A DNA stretch of 64,000 bases, from assembly GCA_963556145.1 (NCBI GenBank), contig OY744463.1, forward strand, positions 4,898,001 to 4,962,000, written 5' to 3'. The DNA is from Hygrocybe punicea (Eukaryota > Basidiomycota > Agaricomycetes > Agaricales > Hygrophoraceae). The notes beneath the pieces are model-generated. The model worked only from the letters and a program-made list of their open reading frames with translations, did no database searches and was not told the origin of the DNA. The position numbers and the translations under genes were made by a program. Below, one piece after another: positions 48,521 to 60,602 of the stretch; position 1 is the stretch's first letter; every line of letters begins with the position of its first letter.

Positions 48521-50677
48521 TCAGACTCTACGCCGCCGTGATCCCCGTTTCCACCATTTTTGGAATCCAACTTCTTTAACCGTCTTTTCGAACCTGCAAT
48601 CATGTCCCTGATGATGTTGTTGTTCGTCAACACTTCTCGAGGAAGAAATGTATACCGTCGCTGACCTCTTTTTCATCGCATCAGCACGCCCAATCTTTCG
48701 CGCAGGGTTTACGGTTTCCTCTCGCTTTACCTTACCCATTAACCTCCGCTTTATCCTTGATGGCTTCGGTAACTTGGTTATCCACTCCGGAACAGAGGAG
48801 CCAGACTGAAGGAGTACATTGGCGATGCTGGTCCGAAGTTGAGTTAGGATGGTTGAACATGGTCAATATTGAAACACGTACGACTTCAGGAAGGGTGCGT
48901 CTTCGTCAGTGAAATAAGTTACCGATTTGCCTTCCCGGCCAGCCCGACCCGTACGACCTGGAGGATTAGCATGGATTAGTTTTTCAGCCACAGATTGGCC
49001 CATTAATAGAATCACAAACCGATGCGGTGCACGTAACTTTGAACGCTAGTGGGAAAATCGTAGTTGATGACTTCCGTTATGCCTTTGAAGTCCATTCCTC
49101 TCGCCATGACCTCTGTGCTAACCATAACCCAGCTATTACCATTTCGCATTCTGCTAACCGCATTCTCCCTCTCTTTCTTGCTCAGGCCAGCGTGTAGACA
49201 GTCAACGTTTGGTACGCCGTTTAAAACAAGTTCTTCCGCCAGGGACGAAGCACGGGGTTGCGAAGACGTAAAGATGAGGACTGGTGGGTTATACGGTTGA
49301 GATAGGTATGTCAGGAGGGTTGGGAGTTTTGAAGCATCATCAGCAACATATGTAAGCGATTGAGAGATGAGAGGTAGAGGCGTGTCCCTATGACTGGTTA
49401 GACCCTCGTTGAAAAGAACAGATGGGAATCGGCTTACTTGAGGCCGACAACGATACGTATTGGGTCTCGTAGTATTGCCATGGCTATTTTTTCGGCCCCA
49501 GCAGGGAGTGTAGCGCTAAATACGGCCTTTTGGATATTTTCATGGGTACACGATGCAATAATTTCCTGCAATTGAGGCAAAAATTCCGCATCAAGCATTC
49601 GGTCCGCTTCGTCTAGGATCAAATGACGGACACTGACAAGGAAATTAGGATAAATTTGACTGACGCGTTCGGCATTGACTCACTTATTCAACTCGAGAAT
49701 ACCGGTCTGAAGAGATGCTATCAGACGTAGGGGCGTTGCGATTATGATGTCTACAATTGTGATATTTTAATTCGATCTATCACACCCGAATATTATCAAA
49801 GACCGACTTACCCACTTTGTCTCTGACACTTTTCTCCGCCAAAGTGCTTGCCGTGGCCTTGCTGAAGAGGACGATTCGCCACTTGCGCCCCTGTGCCAAC
49901 TTCAGACATTCGTTGTGTATCTGGTGTGCAAGCTCACGCGTCGGCGCGACGATGACAGCTCGTACACCGGCTGCTGCATGGCCCCCCTTACCAGTGGCCG
50001 GTGCGCCCAGAGCCGACATGATAGGGAGAAGATAGGACAAAGTTTTCCCTGTGCCGGTGGGAGATATGGCAGCAAGATCGCGAGACTTCGGGGAAAGGTG
50101 AATGACATGAGATGGGACTGAAACTCCTGTGGACGTACCTCCAATAATATTGGAATTCCATATGCCTGGATACCAGTTGGATGCGAAAATCCGTTTTGCG
50201 CAAGGTTCGATAGCAAGTGTGATGAAATTTGGTAACGGTCCTTGAGCTGCATGAAAGAATTAAAAGGTTCTGGAACTTTTGAACCTTTGGCTGTAACCCG
50301 GTGTTTCTGTCGTGGTGAAGTGTCCTCTTCATGTTGATGTTCTTCTTGTTCCTCGTCCTCACCCACTCTCCGCTTCTTCCCTCCCACCTCGTCTTCATCT
50401 GGACAATTACCGTGAACCTCTCCGGACTTTCGTTTCCTAGATCCACCTGGTGCATATTTGAAAAAATCCAACTCTGGGGGAAGTTCTTCACATTCTGATT
50501 TCATGGCGGTCTTGCCTTTAGTGTCCATTGCTTTACCTTTCTAATATATTACATGGCAAGATTAATGGGTGCAAGGATAGTATTACGCGCACTGACCATG
50601 AATAATTGGACATCCCTTTTGAATCTGCGCTTATCGAAGCGAGCACCACCTCGCGAGAGAAGTTGAAAGGCCTCCAT
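48521..50677 (-). CDS. ROK1: DEAD-box RNA helicase ROK1/DDX52
   Basis: The first exon is MEAFQLLSRGGARFDKRRF (from 50677), like the short conserved ROK1 N-terminus. An internal ATG at 50528 is the start a simple ORF call would choose. A charged N-terminal region precedes the Q-motif area GFSHPTGIQAYGIPILLE. Helicase motifs are PTGTGKT (I), PTRELAHQIH (Ia), ILDEADRMLD (II) and FSATLPAGAEK (III). The C-terminal RecA domain has VLIFTSSQPRASSLA, DCLHAGLSKKEREN, ARGMDFKGITEVINYD and HRIG followed by RTGRAGREG. ROK1 acts in the nucleolus in early 18S rRNA processing, releasing snR30 and related contacts. The basic C-terminus (KWWKRGSRRRRV*) and its last intron are uncertain. Confidence 0.9.
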
Positions 50678-50820
50678 GAAGAACGTCCAAGTTGTGGAAT
50701 AAGTGGTGTTTAGCCGGGATCTCACGGTATTATGTTCATTGTATTTTCCAGATAAGTTGGCGGAGCGTGAAAAAAATGTCCGAAAACGGCAAATTCACCG
50801 TAAATGTGTTCTACTAATTC

Positions 50821-51260
50821 CACCTCGACCTCACGTGAAACATTGCTAATTAGCTTGATAGTTAGTAATCTCGCACACTGCCAATAAATCCTCACATATA
50901 TACCATTTCGAGTACAAGTTATTTAGATACCTAAGATGTTACATCGGATGTTTCCGATGCTGCACGTGAAGGTTCGTTGACATTGCCATCAGTTGCGGCT
51001 ATCGCCGGTGCTCACAATCCCGATGCACGTCGGCATCGCCGCCCACAATGAGCTCAAAGATGTACTATATATTAATGAAATTTTCATAATTTTGGGGTGC
51101 GCTTTTTGCATACAGGGTAGATGTATTAAGTCTACCTCACGACAAGAATATCCCACCGCTGACTAGAGCCAGCATGCTCAATGATGCGGCGCCATGCCTG
51201 TAGAGGCTGTTGCTGCCGCCGCTGCTGTTGCCGTCGCCACTACTGCTGCCATACCTGTTA
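50821..51260. repeat. Outer part of the left arm of the fold-back element
   Basis: It matches 62357-61880 on the other strand, including AACATCGGATGTTTCCGA-like blocks and the start of a GCTGTTGCTGCCGCC triplet region. Similarity stops in that triplet region, where the insertion begins. Confidence 0.75.
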
Positions 51261-53241
51261 CATTTTCCAACTCCGCAACTCCGATTCCGACTCCACTACC
51301 CACAATGACGATTCCACTTTACCATACCTTTCTTTTTCGTTCCCCTTTACCTTTTGTCTTCTTTTGGACATTGTTGTTTATTTTTGTTCTTGTTCTCTTT
51401 TCATCCTTTCTTCCAGAACAATCCAGACCGACCATGGACACATCCCCACGTTACCTTGCTGTACCCGAATAGTCTCCTTGCCGACGGACATCATCGCTAT
51501 TGTCTTTTCCCTCGCCCTGACATATTGTTGACTTCATCCCACGACAAACCGATTTACAATGGCTGTACTCCCGACACAGCTAATTACCGTAATCATCATT
51601 AGCAGCATCGCCATCACCTTCCTCATCAGTTTTTACCTTGTTATGATCTATCTTTGGCATCGGTACCGAAACCCTTCTGCCATCGATACTTCCGACTTCC
51701 ACCTCGACAATATCTCACCACGTAATTGACAATTGCCATACCTGGATATATGGTTTCCACTTTCGTATTCCGTGCCTACCATTATCCTCCCTGACGATCC
51801 GACGACATTCCTCACCTGCATGCGAACCCTGAACAATCCCCGATCACGAGACATTTCACTGTTCTCTCTAATCCGACCATCACCAGAGCATACTCTTTTG
51901 GACTTCGACCACAGACCATACGACTTCCCAAACAGTGAACCAACCCCTATTGTATATTGTTCGCATGACACCGCTTCAATGCAGTGCCCGACGACTTGTT
52001 CCCACAGCCTGTCACTCATGCCATGACTCGAAACCTGGACCCACATTCATTTATCCTTTTCCATCTTTCATCTTGATACCTCCCACACTCGTTTACAATG
52101 ATACCCTTTCTTGGACAAATACCGACATCAGGTGGACCACGTTGTTCCACACACAGGACAAGACACCGCCCCTCGATACGTTGAAAGGGTGCACTGCGGT
52201 AATGCGAACGGAATCAAATACCAACTCTACCACAGTGCTGTACGAATTCTGAGGGGTTCAATCTCAATCCAAAAGGTTAGTAAAAATACTCAGAGGTGCT
52301 CTGGATAGTGGCGATGATGTTTCCGATGTGCGTGATGTGTGCGATGTGTGCGGCGTGTGCGAAACAGTCGGCGATGTTTTCGGCGTATACGTAGCACTTT
52401 GTGGAAGGAACACAAAGTTTTAATAGAGCAGCGCGGAGCTATCGCATGGACAGCGCAGTAAAGAGGTGATATGATAGACTGGAATCGGGGGTATACAAGA
52501 CGTCTCTCTAGTATGTAAACTATAGGGGGTATTTATGCGAAGTTGGTTGTTAGGACAATACAGGGTGAAGAAGGCAAGACAAATAGACGGTGCACGACGG
52601 AACTATGGTGCAATAGGGATGAAATGGAACCGAAACAAAGGGTATAACACCATGCGAAGCAATTTCCAAAATATCTAGAGGATAGGAGCTATACTGTTTG
52701 AAATAAGTGAAACATGTCGCATAAAGACTTCCCTGGAACCGGAACAGAATCGGAATGGAATAGGGTGAACGGTACAAGCATGGGTGATGTCGGAGAGACT
52801 CGAAATATGTTTCCGAAGGGGGCCGAAGCGCTCCGAAGAAAATCGCCATAATGTCAAATTATCACCCGTATCGCGCGCATCGCGCTGTCGCATCGCAATG
52901 GAGATACATATAAATCGGGATGTTTCGCAATAAATCGCAGCGAATCGCAGCATGTCGAGACTAGAATAGGTCCAATAGAGGGTTTCCGTGCTTAGGGACG
53001 TGCGCTGCGTATCAACGTCATTGACACAGACATCGTCATCTGGTACAGCTTATGCTGTTCATATGTCTGACCTCGACTAGCCCATTGTCCTAGTTGGTTT
53101 TTTCCTCTATACATTCCTTCATTTTCTTTCATACCAACCTTGCCGCTATATCCACGCTACCTCAGGACACTCTCATCGCCAACCCCACACTGGACAATAC
53201 CCATCTTCGACCCGACCGTGCAACGCACTTGCCTGTTACAG
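51261..53241. other. Inserted DNA of unknown kind, left of LTR element B
   Basis: It interrupts the fold-back arm and is itself interrupted by element B; its other end is 58717-59164. It is rich in C/T on the plus strand, has a small GATGTGTGCG cluster near 52320-52390, and shows no gene with a recognised domain. Confidence 0.45.
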
Positions 53242-54145
53242 TGTAGAGGGTCGACGTCCCTCTGAGTCCGTATCATCGATATATCACGAATCCGGACCAA
53301 CCCGATGCCGCCATTCGACTTGCATTCGAACCCGACGTAACCCGACGTGACGTGACGTGACGTGACGTGACCCGACGTGACCGACGTAACCCGACACATG
53401 CCGCTTTGTGACGGCCGCTTTTGGGCTAAATCCGGCAGCCTCAAACGCCTCGGAGTTCCAATTCCAGGAGATGGATCTCTTCGGACTCAATCCCCGACTT
53501 CGGATTTACCTTAATTATGCATCCCCTCGTCTTTTCGGAGATATGTAGGACTTTCTAGATCTTTTCCTTGCATATTCGTTTTCCCCTCCATTTCCTGTCT
53601 TCGTTGCTTTGCAACCCCCCTTTTCCATATCCCCATTCCAACCTTTCTTTGTAGCTTACCATCGGCCGAAGTAGACATGTCCGAAAGTAGATTACTGTTT
53701 CCTGTACTATAAAAACGGTCCCCGACGACCGTACAAAATAAGATACCATTAGTCCCCGTTTCCCTTTAGTCAGAATCACTTTTTAATCCCTTCAAATGCT
53801 CGTCCACGTAGATCCTTAGCTTTTTATAGTTCACTTCATCGTCTTTATCGTTGTTTCCGTATATTCGTTCATCGTTTCCGACCCGACCCGACCCGACCCG
53901 CCGTACCCGACATCGTCGGCATCGTCGGGTTCTTTACTATTTGTCCGTTTTCACTCCGTTCATCGCCGGCTTCGTCGTTATTAGTCCAGTTTTACACGGC
54001 GGCTTTACTTTTACTAACATTCCCTTCTTTTACTTCTATTCCCGACACTGAATTATCCAGTCACTTCTACGCTGACACCTTCTGGTTAGGATCTTTATAT
54101 TATTTCTTTATATAGTTCCGAAGCCACCAAGAACCCGCATCTACA
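53242..54145 (+). repeat. 5' LTR of element B (904 bp)
   Basis: It begins TGTAGAGGGTCG and ends CATCTACA. The U3 holds five tandem GACGT units (53344-53368), a CCCGA tandem near 53879 and a TATA box (53708-53715) in the context CTATAAAAACGGT. Confidence 0.93.
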
Positions 54146-54147
54146 TC

Positions 54148-54165
54148 TGGAGCCCACCGCGAGGA
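54148..54165 (+). other. Primer-binding site of element B
   Basis: The 18 bases TGGAGCCCACCGCGAGGA are identical to the site in element A and sit at the same 2-nt distance from the LTR. Confidence 0.8.
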
Positions 54166-54992
54166 AAATTCAGTGTCAAGAAACATTCATTTCATAGCCC
54201 CTCATTTCCTTTCGTCATCTCGAAACAAGCCTTGCCGCAGCACTTTACACATCCGACACCCGTTACCCGACTTCTTTACATTCGACACCCAACGCTCCGA
54301 CATCCACTCGCCAACTATCACACTATCATTTGGGTTTGATTCTCATACTATTTTCTCTTCTTTGACGACTACAATTGTTCAGTTTCACGTACAACTTCGA
54401 ACCCGCTCTTGTGCGGCCGACCCAGCGGCCGTTTACCACTTTAGGAAACTTGCACAGCCACAACCCAATACACACTTTGTCGACTCGACGTCTCGATCCC
54501 CGTCACATCCACCATCCACACTCGTTTTTACAACCCCAACGCACTCGGAATTCCACGCCCCACCGATTCCGGTCGAAAATCCGCGCCCGGAAAACCCCAA
54601 AACAGGCCCCAGCGACCGCGACCAACAACAACCGCGTCACTCACGAAAACACAGACGAACGGAGCCACGAAGCAGAAGGAACACGCCCACAGTGTAACGG
54701 GTTTAGCCTGTGCACCCCAGGTACGCCCATCGTAGCCGTTTCCGTGGTAACCGTGCAGAAAAACGCGTTCAAACGCGGTTTTCGACGCGTCCAACCGTAT
54801 CCGCCCCCGTTTGGCTCCCGCTTCGCCCCCGTATGGCCAGCCGTTCACGTCTACGGACTCGCTCTCGTCCCCGGATACAAGCCCTGACACGGCCCCGTTG
54901 TCTGAGCCTGCGAAGTTACCAGCAAACCGCGTCAGCGTCCCTCACGAGTCCGTGCAAACAGCCCCGCCGCGTTCCAGCCCTCAACACCGTGC

Positions 54993-55300
54993 TACAGCCC
55001 CACGACGACAGTCGCGAGCCCACACGAGTCGTCTTCGCCGTTATCGACGCTCCCACAGTGTCCCACGTCACCCCGCTTCGTGCCCCCGCCTATTCGACAT
55101 CCCCGGCCGCTTACGCCCTCGTTGGACCTCCCCGTCGCCTCGTACCGTTTCCTACAGCCCCACGACACCACTCGCGAGCCCTCACGAGCCATCCTCGCCG
55201 TCATCGACGCCTCACGCGTTGCCACGTCATACTTCCTCGTGCCCCCGTAACTCGACATCCCCGGCCGCTCACGTCCTCGTTGGACCACCCGCTGCTTCCC
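54993..55300. repeat. Tandem duplication, two units of about 160 bp, inside element B
   Basis: Both units start TACAGCCCCACGAC (54993 and 55153) and share CTCGACATCCCCGGCCGCT-like and CGTCCTCGTTGGACC-like blocks. The copies have diverged visibly, unlike the LTRs. Confidence 0.75.
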
Positions 55301-57016
55301 ACTAGTTCCCAGCACCCCACATCGCCCTCACAAACCCATACAAGCTGTTCCCGTTATATTAGAGCTTCCAACGCCATGCCACGTCACCCAACGGCCTACC
55401 ACCGCGTTCTCTCATCCAGGACCAACGACCACCGCGTACGACCACTACCACACCCACGTTCACGCCTCCGCACCTCGACATGGCTCCATACTGCCCCAAA
55501 CACGTCCGCCCCCGTCCCTCGTCGTCCCACGCAAGCGGCCACGTCACCCACGTCACCCCGTCGACTCCCACTCTCGACCCCCGCTTCCCAGCCGTCCCCG
55601 TCCTCGCCCACTCCCCGTCGACCACCTACGTCCTCGACCAACCCCACGACGTCCCTCTCGCGAGCCCAAACGAAGCCCCGTTGGGTTACGCCCGCGAAAC
55701 CGTGACCACCGGCCGCTCAAACCCGTTCCACGACCCGACGCATCGTTGTCAAATCCCCACGCATATCCGCCACGAAAGTACACGAAACGCCACCCGTATC
55801 ACCCCCAATCTATCTCCCAGTCCACGTCGTCTCATCCGCCCACGTCATCCGCCTCCGTCCCCCGACATCGACCACCCGTTGCCGCCTCCTCAACCTCTCC
55901 CCATCCTCGAACGACTTCACGAAACCACGATCCACGTCACGCAACCCCACGTTCCCTCTTATCCGCCCACGTCATCCGCCTCCGTCGCCCTACGTCGCCC
56001 TATGCCATACCGCCACACCGGACCACACGTTCCCCGCTCCCTCGACCCCACGCAGTCCCACAGTCGCCTCCGTCGCCCCAAAGACGAGTCCCTCCGCCCG
56101 TCAAAACGCCTCCGTTGTCGGATCCACCACCAGGAACGTCCCAAAAAAAAAAAAAAAAAAAAAATGTGTCGACGGCACCCGAAGCACGCCTGAACGCCCG
56201 TGACCCGCCGCACCCGTCTGCGATCTAACAGAGCCCAACGTCGTCACTGTACGAACCCGCCGCAGAACCGACACCCGTGTCTAGTCCCCACACCCGACCA
56301 CCCGTTCTCGACCAATCCGCTACATCGGCTTCCGGTTCCGGATCCGCGACTCGCATCACACCACCCGACTACGAACCCGGACGCGTTCCCAACGATTCCG
56401 CGGCATCCGGTTCCGGTTCCGGCTCAATTCGAGCATGAGGTTCCGGTTCCGGTTTCACATCCCGTACCCGCCACCTTCGCACCCCCATACCCACCGAACC
56501 CGACCCTACGAAAACCCCTCACCGTCCATCGGCATAAGAAATATATACATAAATAGATTAAATAAATAAAAAGAAAGAAAAACGTCAGAGATAAAAGAAA
56601 GATAAAAAGAAATACACTCATTCATGACACACCCGACACCCGCATAATACACCCGACGTACTCGACACACCCGCTTATGAATCCGACGCACCCAACGAAC
56701 CCGCTTACGAACCCGCCGCACCCGCTTACGAACCCGACGCACCGCTTCACTCGCTCCCCACGCACCCGACTCATCCGCTCACGCACCCGCATTAAACCCA
56801 TTTGACATCGTTCTCCGCTTTCCATGACCCACCGTTTCCGCCACCGTTTCGACCCAGACACAACGTTCCCTGTCTCGGCTTCGATTCCCAACCCACCCGA
56901 CTTTATATTTCAGTTCCATGGGGGGAATGCTTCCCCACGGGTCCAAGCCAGTGCTGAACCGCCTAGTATGAGGCTGATTTCACATCCGTTGATTATCGCC
57001 CCCATATTAGTATTGA

Positions 57017-57150
57017 CATATCGAACCTCCGCTGCCGTCTATCGAACCTCCGCCATCGTCTATCGAACCTCCGCCATCGTATATCGAACCTCCGTCGTCG
57101 TCTATCGAACCTCCGTTGTCGTCATATCGAACCTCCGCCGTTGTCATATC
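57017..57150. repeat. Short tandem array, six units of about 21 bp
   Basis: The unit TATCGAACCTCCGCCATCG(TC) is repeated six times with small changes, close to the 3' LTR of element B. Confidence 0.8.
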
Positions 57151-57808
57151 ATGTTTACCATCATCTTCGTATCTCTATGCCCACGTCACCAAGCTTATCG
57201 TTTTATGGTTTCCGCAGCCTATGCCACCGTTTCCGCCACCCGTTGACACAGCCACCGAAGCCGCCGACCCTAACTACATCATTTTGTCATCCGCTGTCGT
57301 TTCCGCTTGTGCCCTATGTCGTTTCCGCTTATGCCCTACGTGTTTCCGCTCATGCCTTCACCGTTTCCGTCACCCGCCCCCAATCCTATGTCACGTCTAG
57401 TTTTATCCCGACTTGATTTCTATCGCGTCCCCTCTTTCCGATACCCGACATTTATTTATTTTCTCATCTATTTTGCGTTTCCGCTCTCCATTTGTCCCGT
57501 TTTTGTAGCTTTTCATTTCTTCTTTCATTCCCGCTCAGTTCCCTTTTCCTCCGGTTCTATGTACTTTGTTTCCTTTTTTCTCGACACCGGCTTCACTCAC
57601 TTCGTTCCCCATTCGCCGCTCTCAGCCTCCGACCGTCCATCGAGTTCCGCTAGTCACCATCCGCTCTCCCCCTTCGCATTATCCACAACCCGCCTCGTCC
57701 CGTCGAACCCGATTCCACGACCACCACGTCGGCCTCATCTCACGCATCCGAGTCCCGAGTCCACGTAGTATCGACCAGGGATGGTCTTTATTTAAAGTAC
57801 CCTGGAGA

Positions 57809-58712
57809 TGTAGAGGGTCGACGTCCCTCTGAGTCCGTATCATCGATATATCACGAATCCGGACCAACCCGATGCCGCCATTCGACTTGCATTCGAACCC
57901 GACGTAACCCGACGTGACGTGACGTGACGTGACGTGACCCGACGTGACCGACGTAACCCGACACATGCCGCTTTGTGACGGCCGCTTTTGGGCTAAATCC
58001 GGCAGCCTCAAACGCCTCGGAGTTCCAATTCCAGGAGATGGATCTCTTCGGACTCAATCCCCAACTTCGGATTTACCTTAATTATGCATCCCCTCGTCTT
58101 TTCGGAGATATGTAGGACTTTCTAGATCTTTTCCTTGCATATTCGTTTTCCCCTCCATTTCCTGTCTTCGTTGCTTTGCAACCCCCCTTTTCCATATCCC
58201 CATTCCAACCTTTCTTTGTAGCTTACCATCGGCCGAAGTAGACATGTCCGAAAGTAGATTACTGTTTCCTGTACTATAAAAACGGTCCCCGACGACCGTA
58301 CAAAATAAGATACCATTAGTCCCCGTTTCCCTTTAGTCAGAATCACTTTTTAATCCCTTCAAATGCTCGTCCACGTAGATCCTTAGCTTTTTATAGTTCA
58401 CTTCATCGTCTTTATCGTTGTTTCCGTATATTCGTTCATCGTTTCCGACCCGACCCGACCCGACCCGCCGTACCCGACATCGTCGGCATCGTCGGGTTCT
58501 TTACTATTTGTCCGTTTTCACTCCGTTCATCGCCGGCTTCATCGTTATTAGTCCAGTTTTACACGGCGGCTTTACTTTTACTAACATTCCCTTCTTTTAC
58601 TTCTATTCCCGACACTGAATTATCCAGTCACTTCTACGCTGACACCTTCTGGTTAGGATCTTTATATTATTTCTTTATATAGTTCCGAAGCCACCAAGAA
58701 CCCGCATCTACA
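57809..58712 (+). repeat. 3' LTR of element B (904 bp)
   Basis: It has the same length as the 5' LTR. The differences I see are CCCAACTT for CCCGACTT and CTTCATCG for CTTCGTCG. The purine tract just before it is short (GGAGA). Confidence 0.93.
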
Positions 58713-58716
58713 ACAG

Positions 58717-59164
58717 CAAGTGTAGACCCCGAATTGGCAATTCTGCTTGTCACATGATCCAATGACAAATCATCCGAGTCATCCGGACCTCTTCTATCCT
58801 CAATGACACCTGGGCCTCCAGTTGGATCGCGAGAACATCGACATGAGGACGCCTCATGTACGCCTCATGGTGAACACATGGTAGAGTTGGACATGTTGTG
58901 GCTTCATGGTTGTATTTCTATTTACCTCCCCTCAAGACCAGTCACTATATGTACTGTTCTTGTTGTTGGTTCGGACTTTTTCTTCTTTCCTTTCCTTACG
59001 TTTAGTCTGGTTCTTGGGGCAGACCCCTTGTCTTGGGTAACCCCCACGGCTCGCAATGACATTAGACCTTGACCCCCCCCCACTTGTAGCAGTGTTGTCT
59101 TAGTTATAAGCAACAATGAAACTGCTCTTCTTTCCTCTGAAAACCGATCCCCAGTTAAGTTGAT
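58717..59164. other. Inserted DNA of unknown kind, right of LTR element B
   Basis: This is the continuation of the sequence at 51261-53241. It has no recognised gene. A C-run lies near 59070. Confidence 0.4.
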
Positions 59165-60507
59165 TGTTGCCGGAGCCCGCTGCAGAAGCAATCCGTAACA
59201 GTACCGCTGCCATTTCCCGCTGCTGCTGTTGTTGCCACTGTCGTTCCTGCTGCCGTTGGGCCCTGTTGCTGTTGCTATTGCTGCCCTCATTGTCGCTGCC
59301 GCCCTCATTGTTTGCTGCCGCCCTCATTGTTGCTGCCGTCCTCATTGTTGCTGCCAGTTGTTGCTGTCATTGTTGTTGCTGCCGTCCTTGTTGTTGCTGC
59401 CATCCTTGTTGTTGCTGCCATCTTTGTTGTTGCTGCTGTCCTCATTGTTGCTGCGGTCCTCGTTGTTGCTGCCGCTGTCATTGTTGCTGCTGTCATTGTT
59501 GTTGCTACCGCCATTGTTGTTGCTGTCGCTGCTGCTCCTGTGGTTGCCTCGTCCTGTTGTGCCCTGCAATTGCCTGGCGTGTGGATGTGGGTGCCATCAT
59601 GGTCATGATGGAGGTGTGGGCGTGTGCACAACCATAGTTAGTAAGTAAAAGATACGAAAAAAATGCATACCTTGGCAGCGAGGGTGGGCACACTACCTCC
59701 CACTGTATCATCTACATCACAGCCCCCAAATCTCACCCTTTAGCCGGCATTGCATTGGCGGGGGCGATTGTATTTGCGTGGGTGTGGGCATGAGTGTTGA
59801 AATTTGACGATGCCCGACTCAGCGCGGTTCCCTGCACAAAACATGTGGTCATTTCATGTAATAGCAATAAAACACTTATAAGACACATAACTTTGTAAGA
59901 CTGCACACAGGGATGCACAGACAGAGCGTGGCATCATTGGCAACGACGAGGGTTGAGCACTGGCGTGTTCAATTTCCAAAAGCGGATGTTGAACTGCTGT
60001 TCGGATTCTGCTGAACACTGTGGCTGACGTACTCGGGGCAAAATTATGGGCTGTAGGCCATTACATACCCCCCTAGAGCCTACAATGCATAGTCTAATGT
60101 AATCTATGTATGTTTAGTTGTCCCCAAAAAAATAATCAAGCCAAACAGTTCATTCTTCAAACCTGCAGATCAGGTTATTCATTCAAAACATGTGAACTCA
60201 TGCATTTTCCGATGCAAATGAATTTCTACTGTGCTCTACAGTTGTTTAGAAATTATAGGAAATTCACAGAACCCTTACCCAAACGTGGAGAGCCTCTGAA
60301 AAAATTATTGAAGCATAAATATAAGAGGAGCCAGTGCTATGCATGAATGAATGGTGTTATTGGCCTAGCTTAGGGACATATGGACATTCAATGGCATCCT
60401 GAGACACCTAGGATGAATTTTAAGGGCTAGAAAAAAACAGGACACATCCTATGGTACATTAAAGTGTGTGCAAGGAGTTGGTACAAGTACGGGAGGAGTG
60501 TGTCCAA
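59165..60507. repeat. Inner part of the left arm of the fold-back element
   Basis: It inversely matches 60603 to about 61900. The outer 400 bp are a GCTGTTGTT/GCTGCCGTC triplet-rich region. The inner part contains a 78-residue plus-strand frame (60110-60346) whose sequence recurs in the opposite arm. Confidence 0.8.
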
Positions 60508-60602
60508 TAGGAGAGTAATAACACCGTTGAAGAGATGAATCCCTTGTTGGGTGGTTTGATCGTGATCTTACTGTCATTCTTGGCACTATTCTCTCTTACT
60601 TG

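Larger units (their letters stand above)
53242..58712 (+). mobile_element. Non-autonomous LTR retrotransposon (element B), complete
   Basis: Two 904-bp LTRs (53242-54145 and 57809-58712) flank 3.66 kb. The 4-bp repeat ACAG lies directly outside both ends (53238-53241, 58713-58716). The primer-binding site follows the 5' LTR after 2 nt. The interior has long open frames but they are Pro/Ser/Arg/His-rich low-complexity products of skewed composition. I see no gag, protease, reverse transcriptase or integrase motif. It also holds a tandem duplication of about 160 bp (54993-55300), a 22-base A run (56143-56164) and a short-unit array (57017-57150). I see only two base differences between the LTRs, so insertion was recent and the element must be moved by proteins from a relative such as element A. 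Confidence 0.88.

Noticed and set aside
51559..51729. 56-codon frame with one membrane-like segment (MAVLPTQLITVIIISSIAIT..)
   Set aside because: There is no homology I recognise, no neighbour that supports it, and it lies in inserted DNA of unknown type.
53242..56500. Long Pro/Arg/Ser/His-rich ORFs inside element B, such as 54710-55705
   Set aside because: Overlapping frames on both strands are open because the composition is skewed and stops are rare. No domain or conserved motif is visible.
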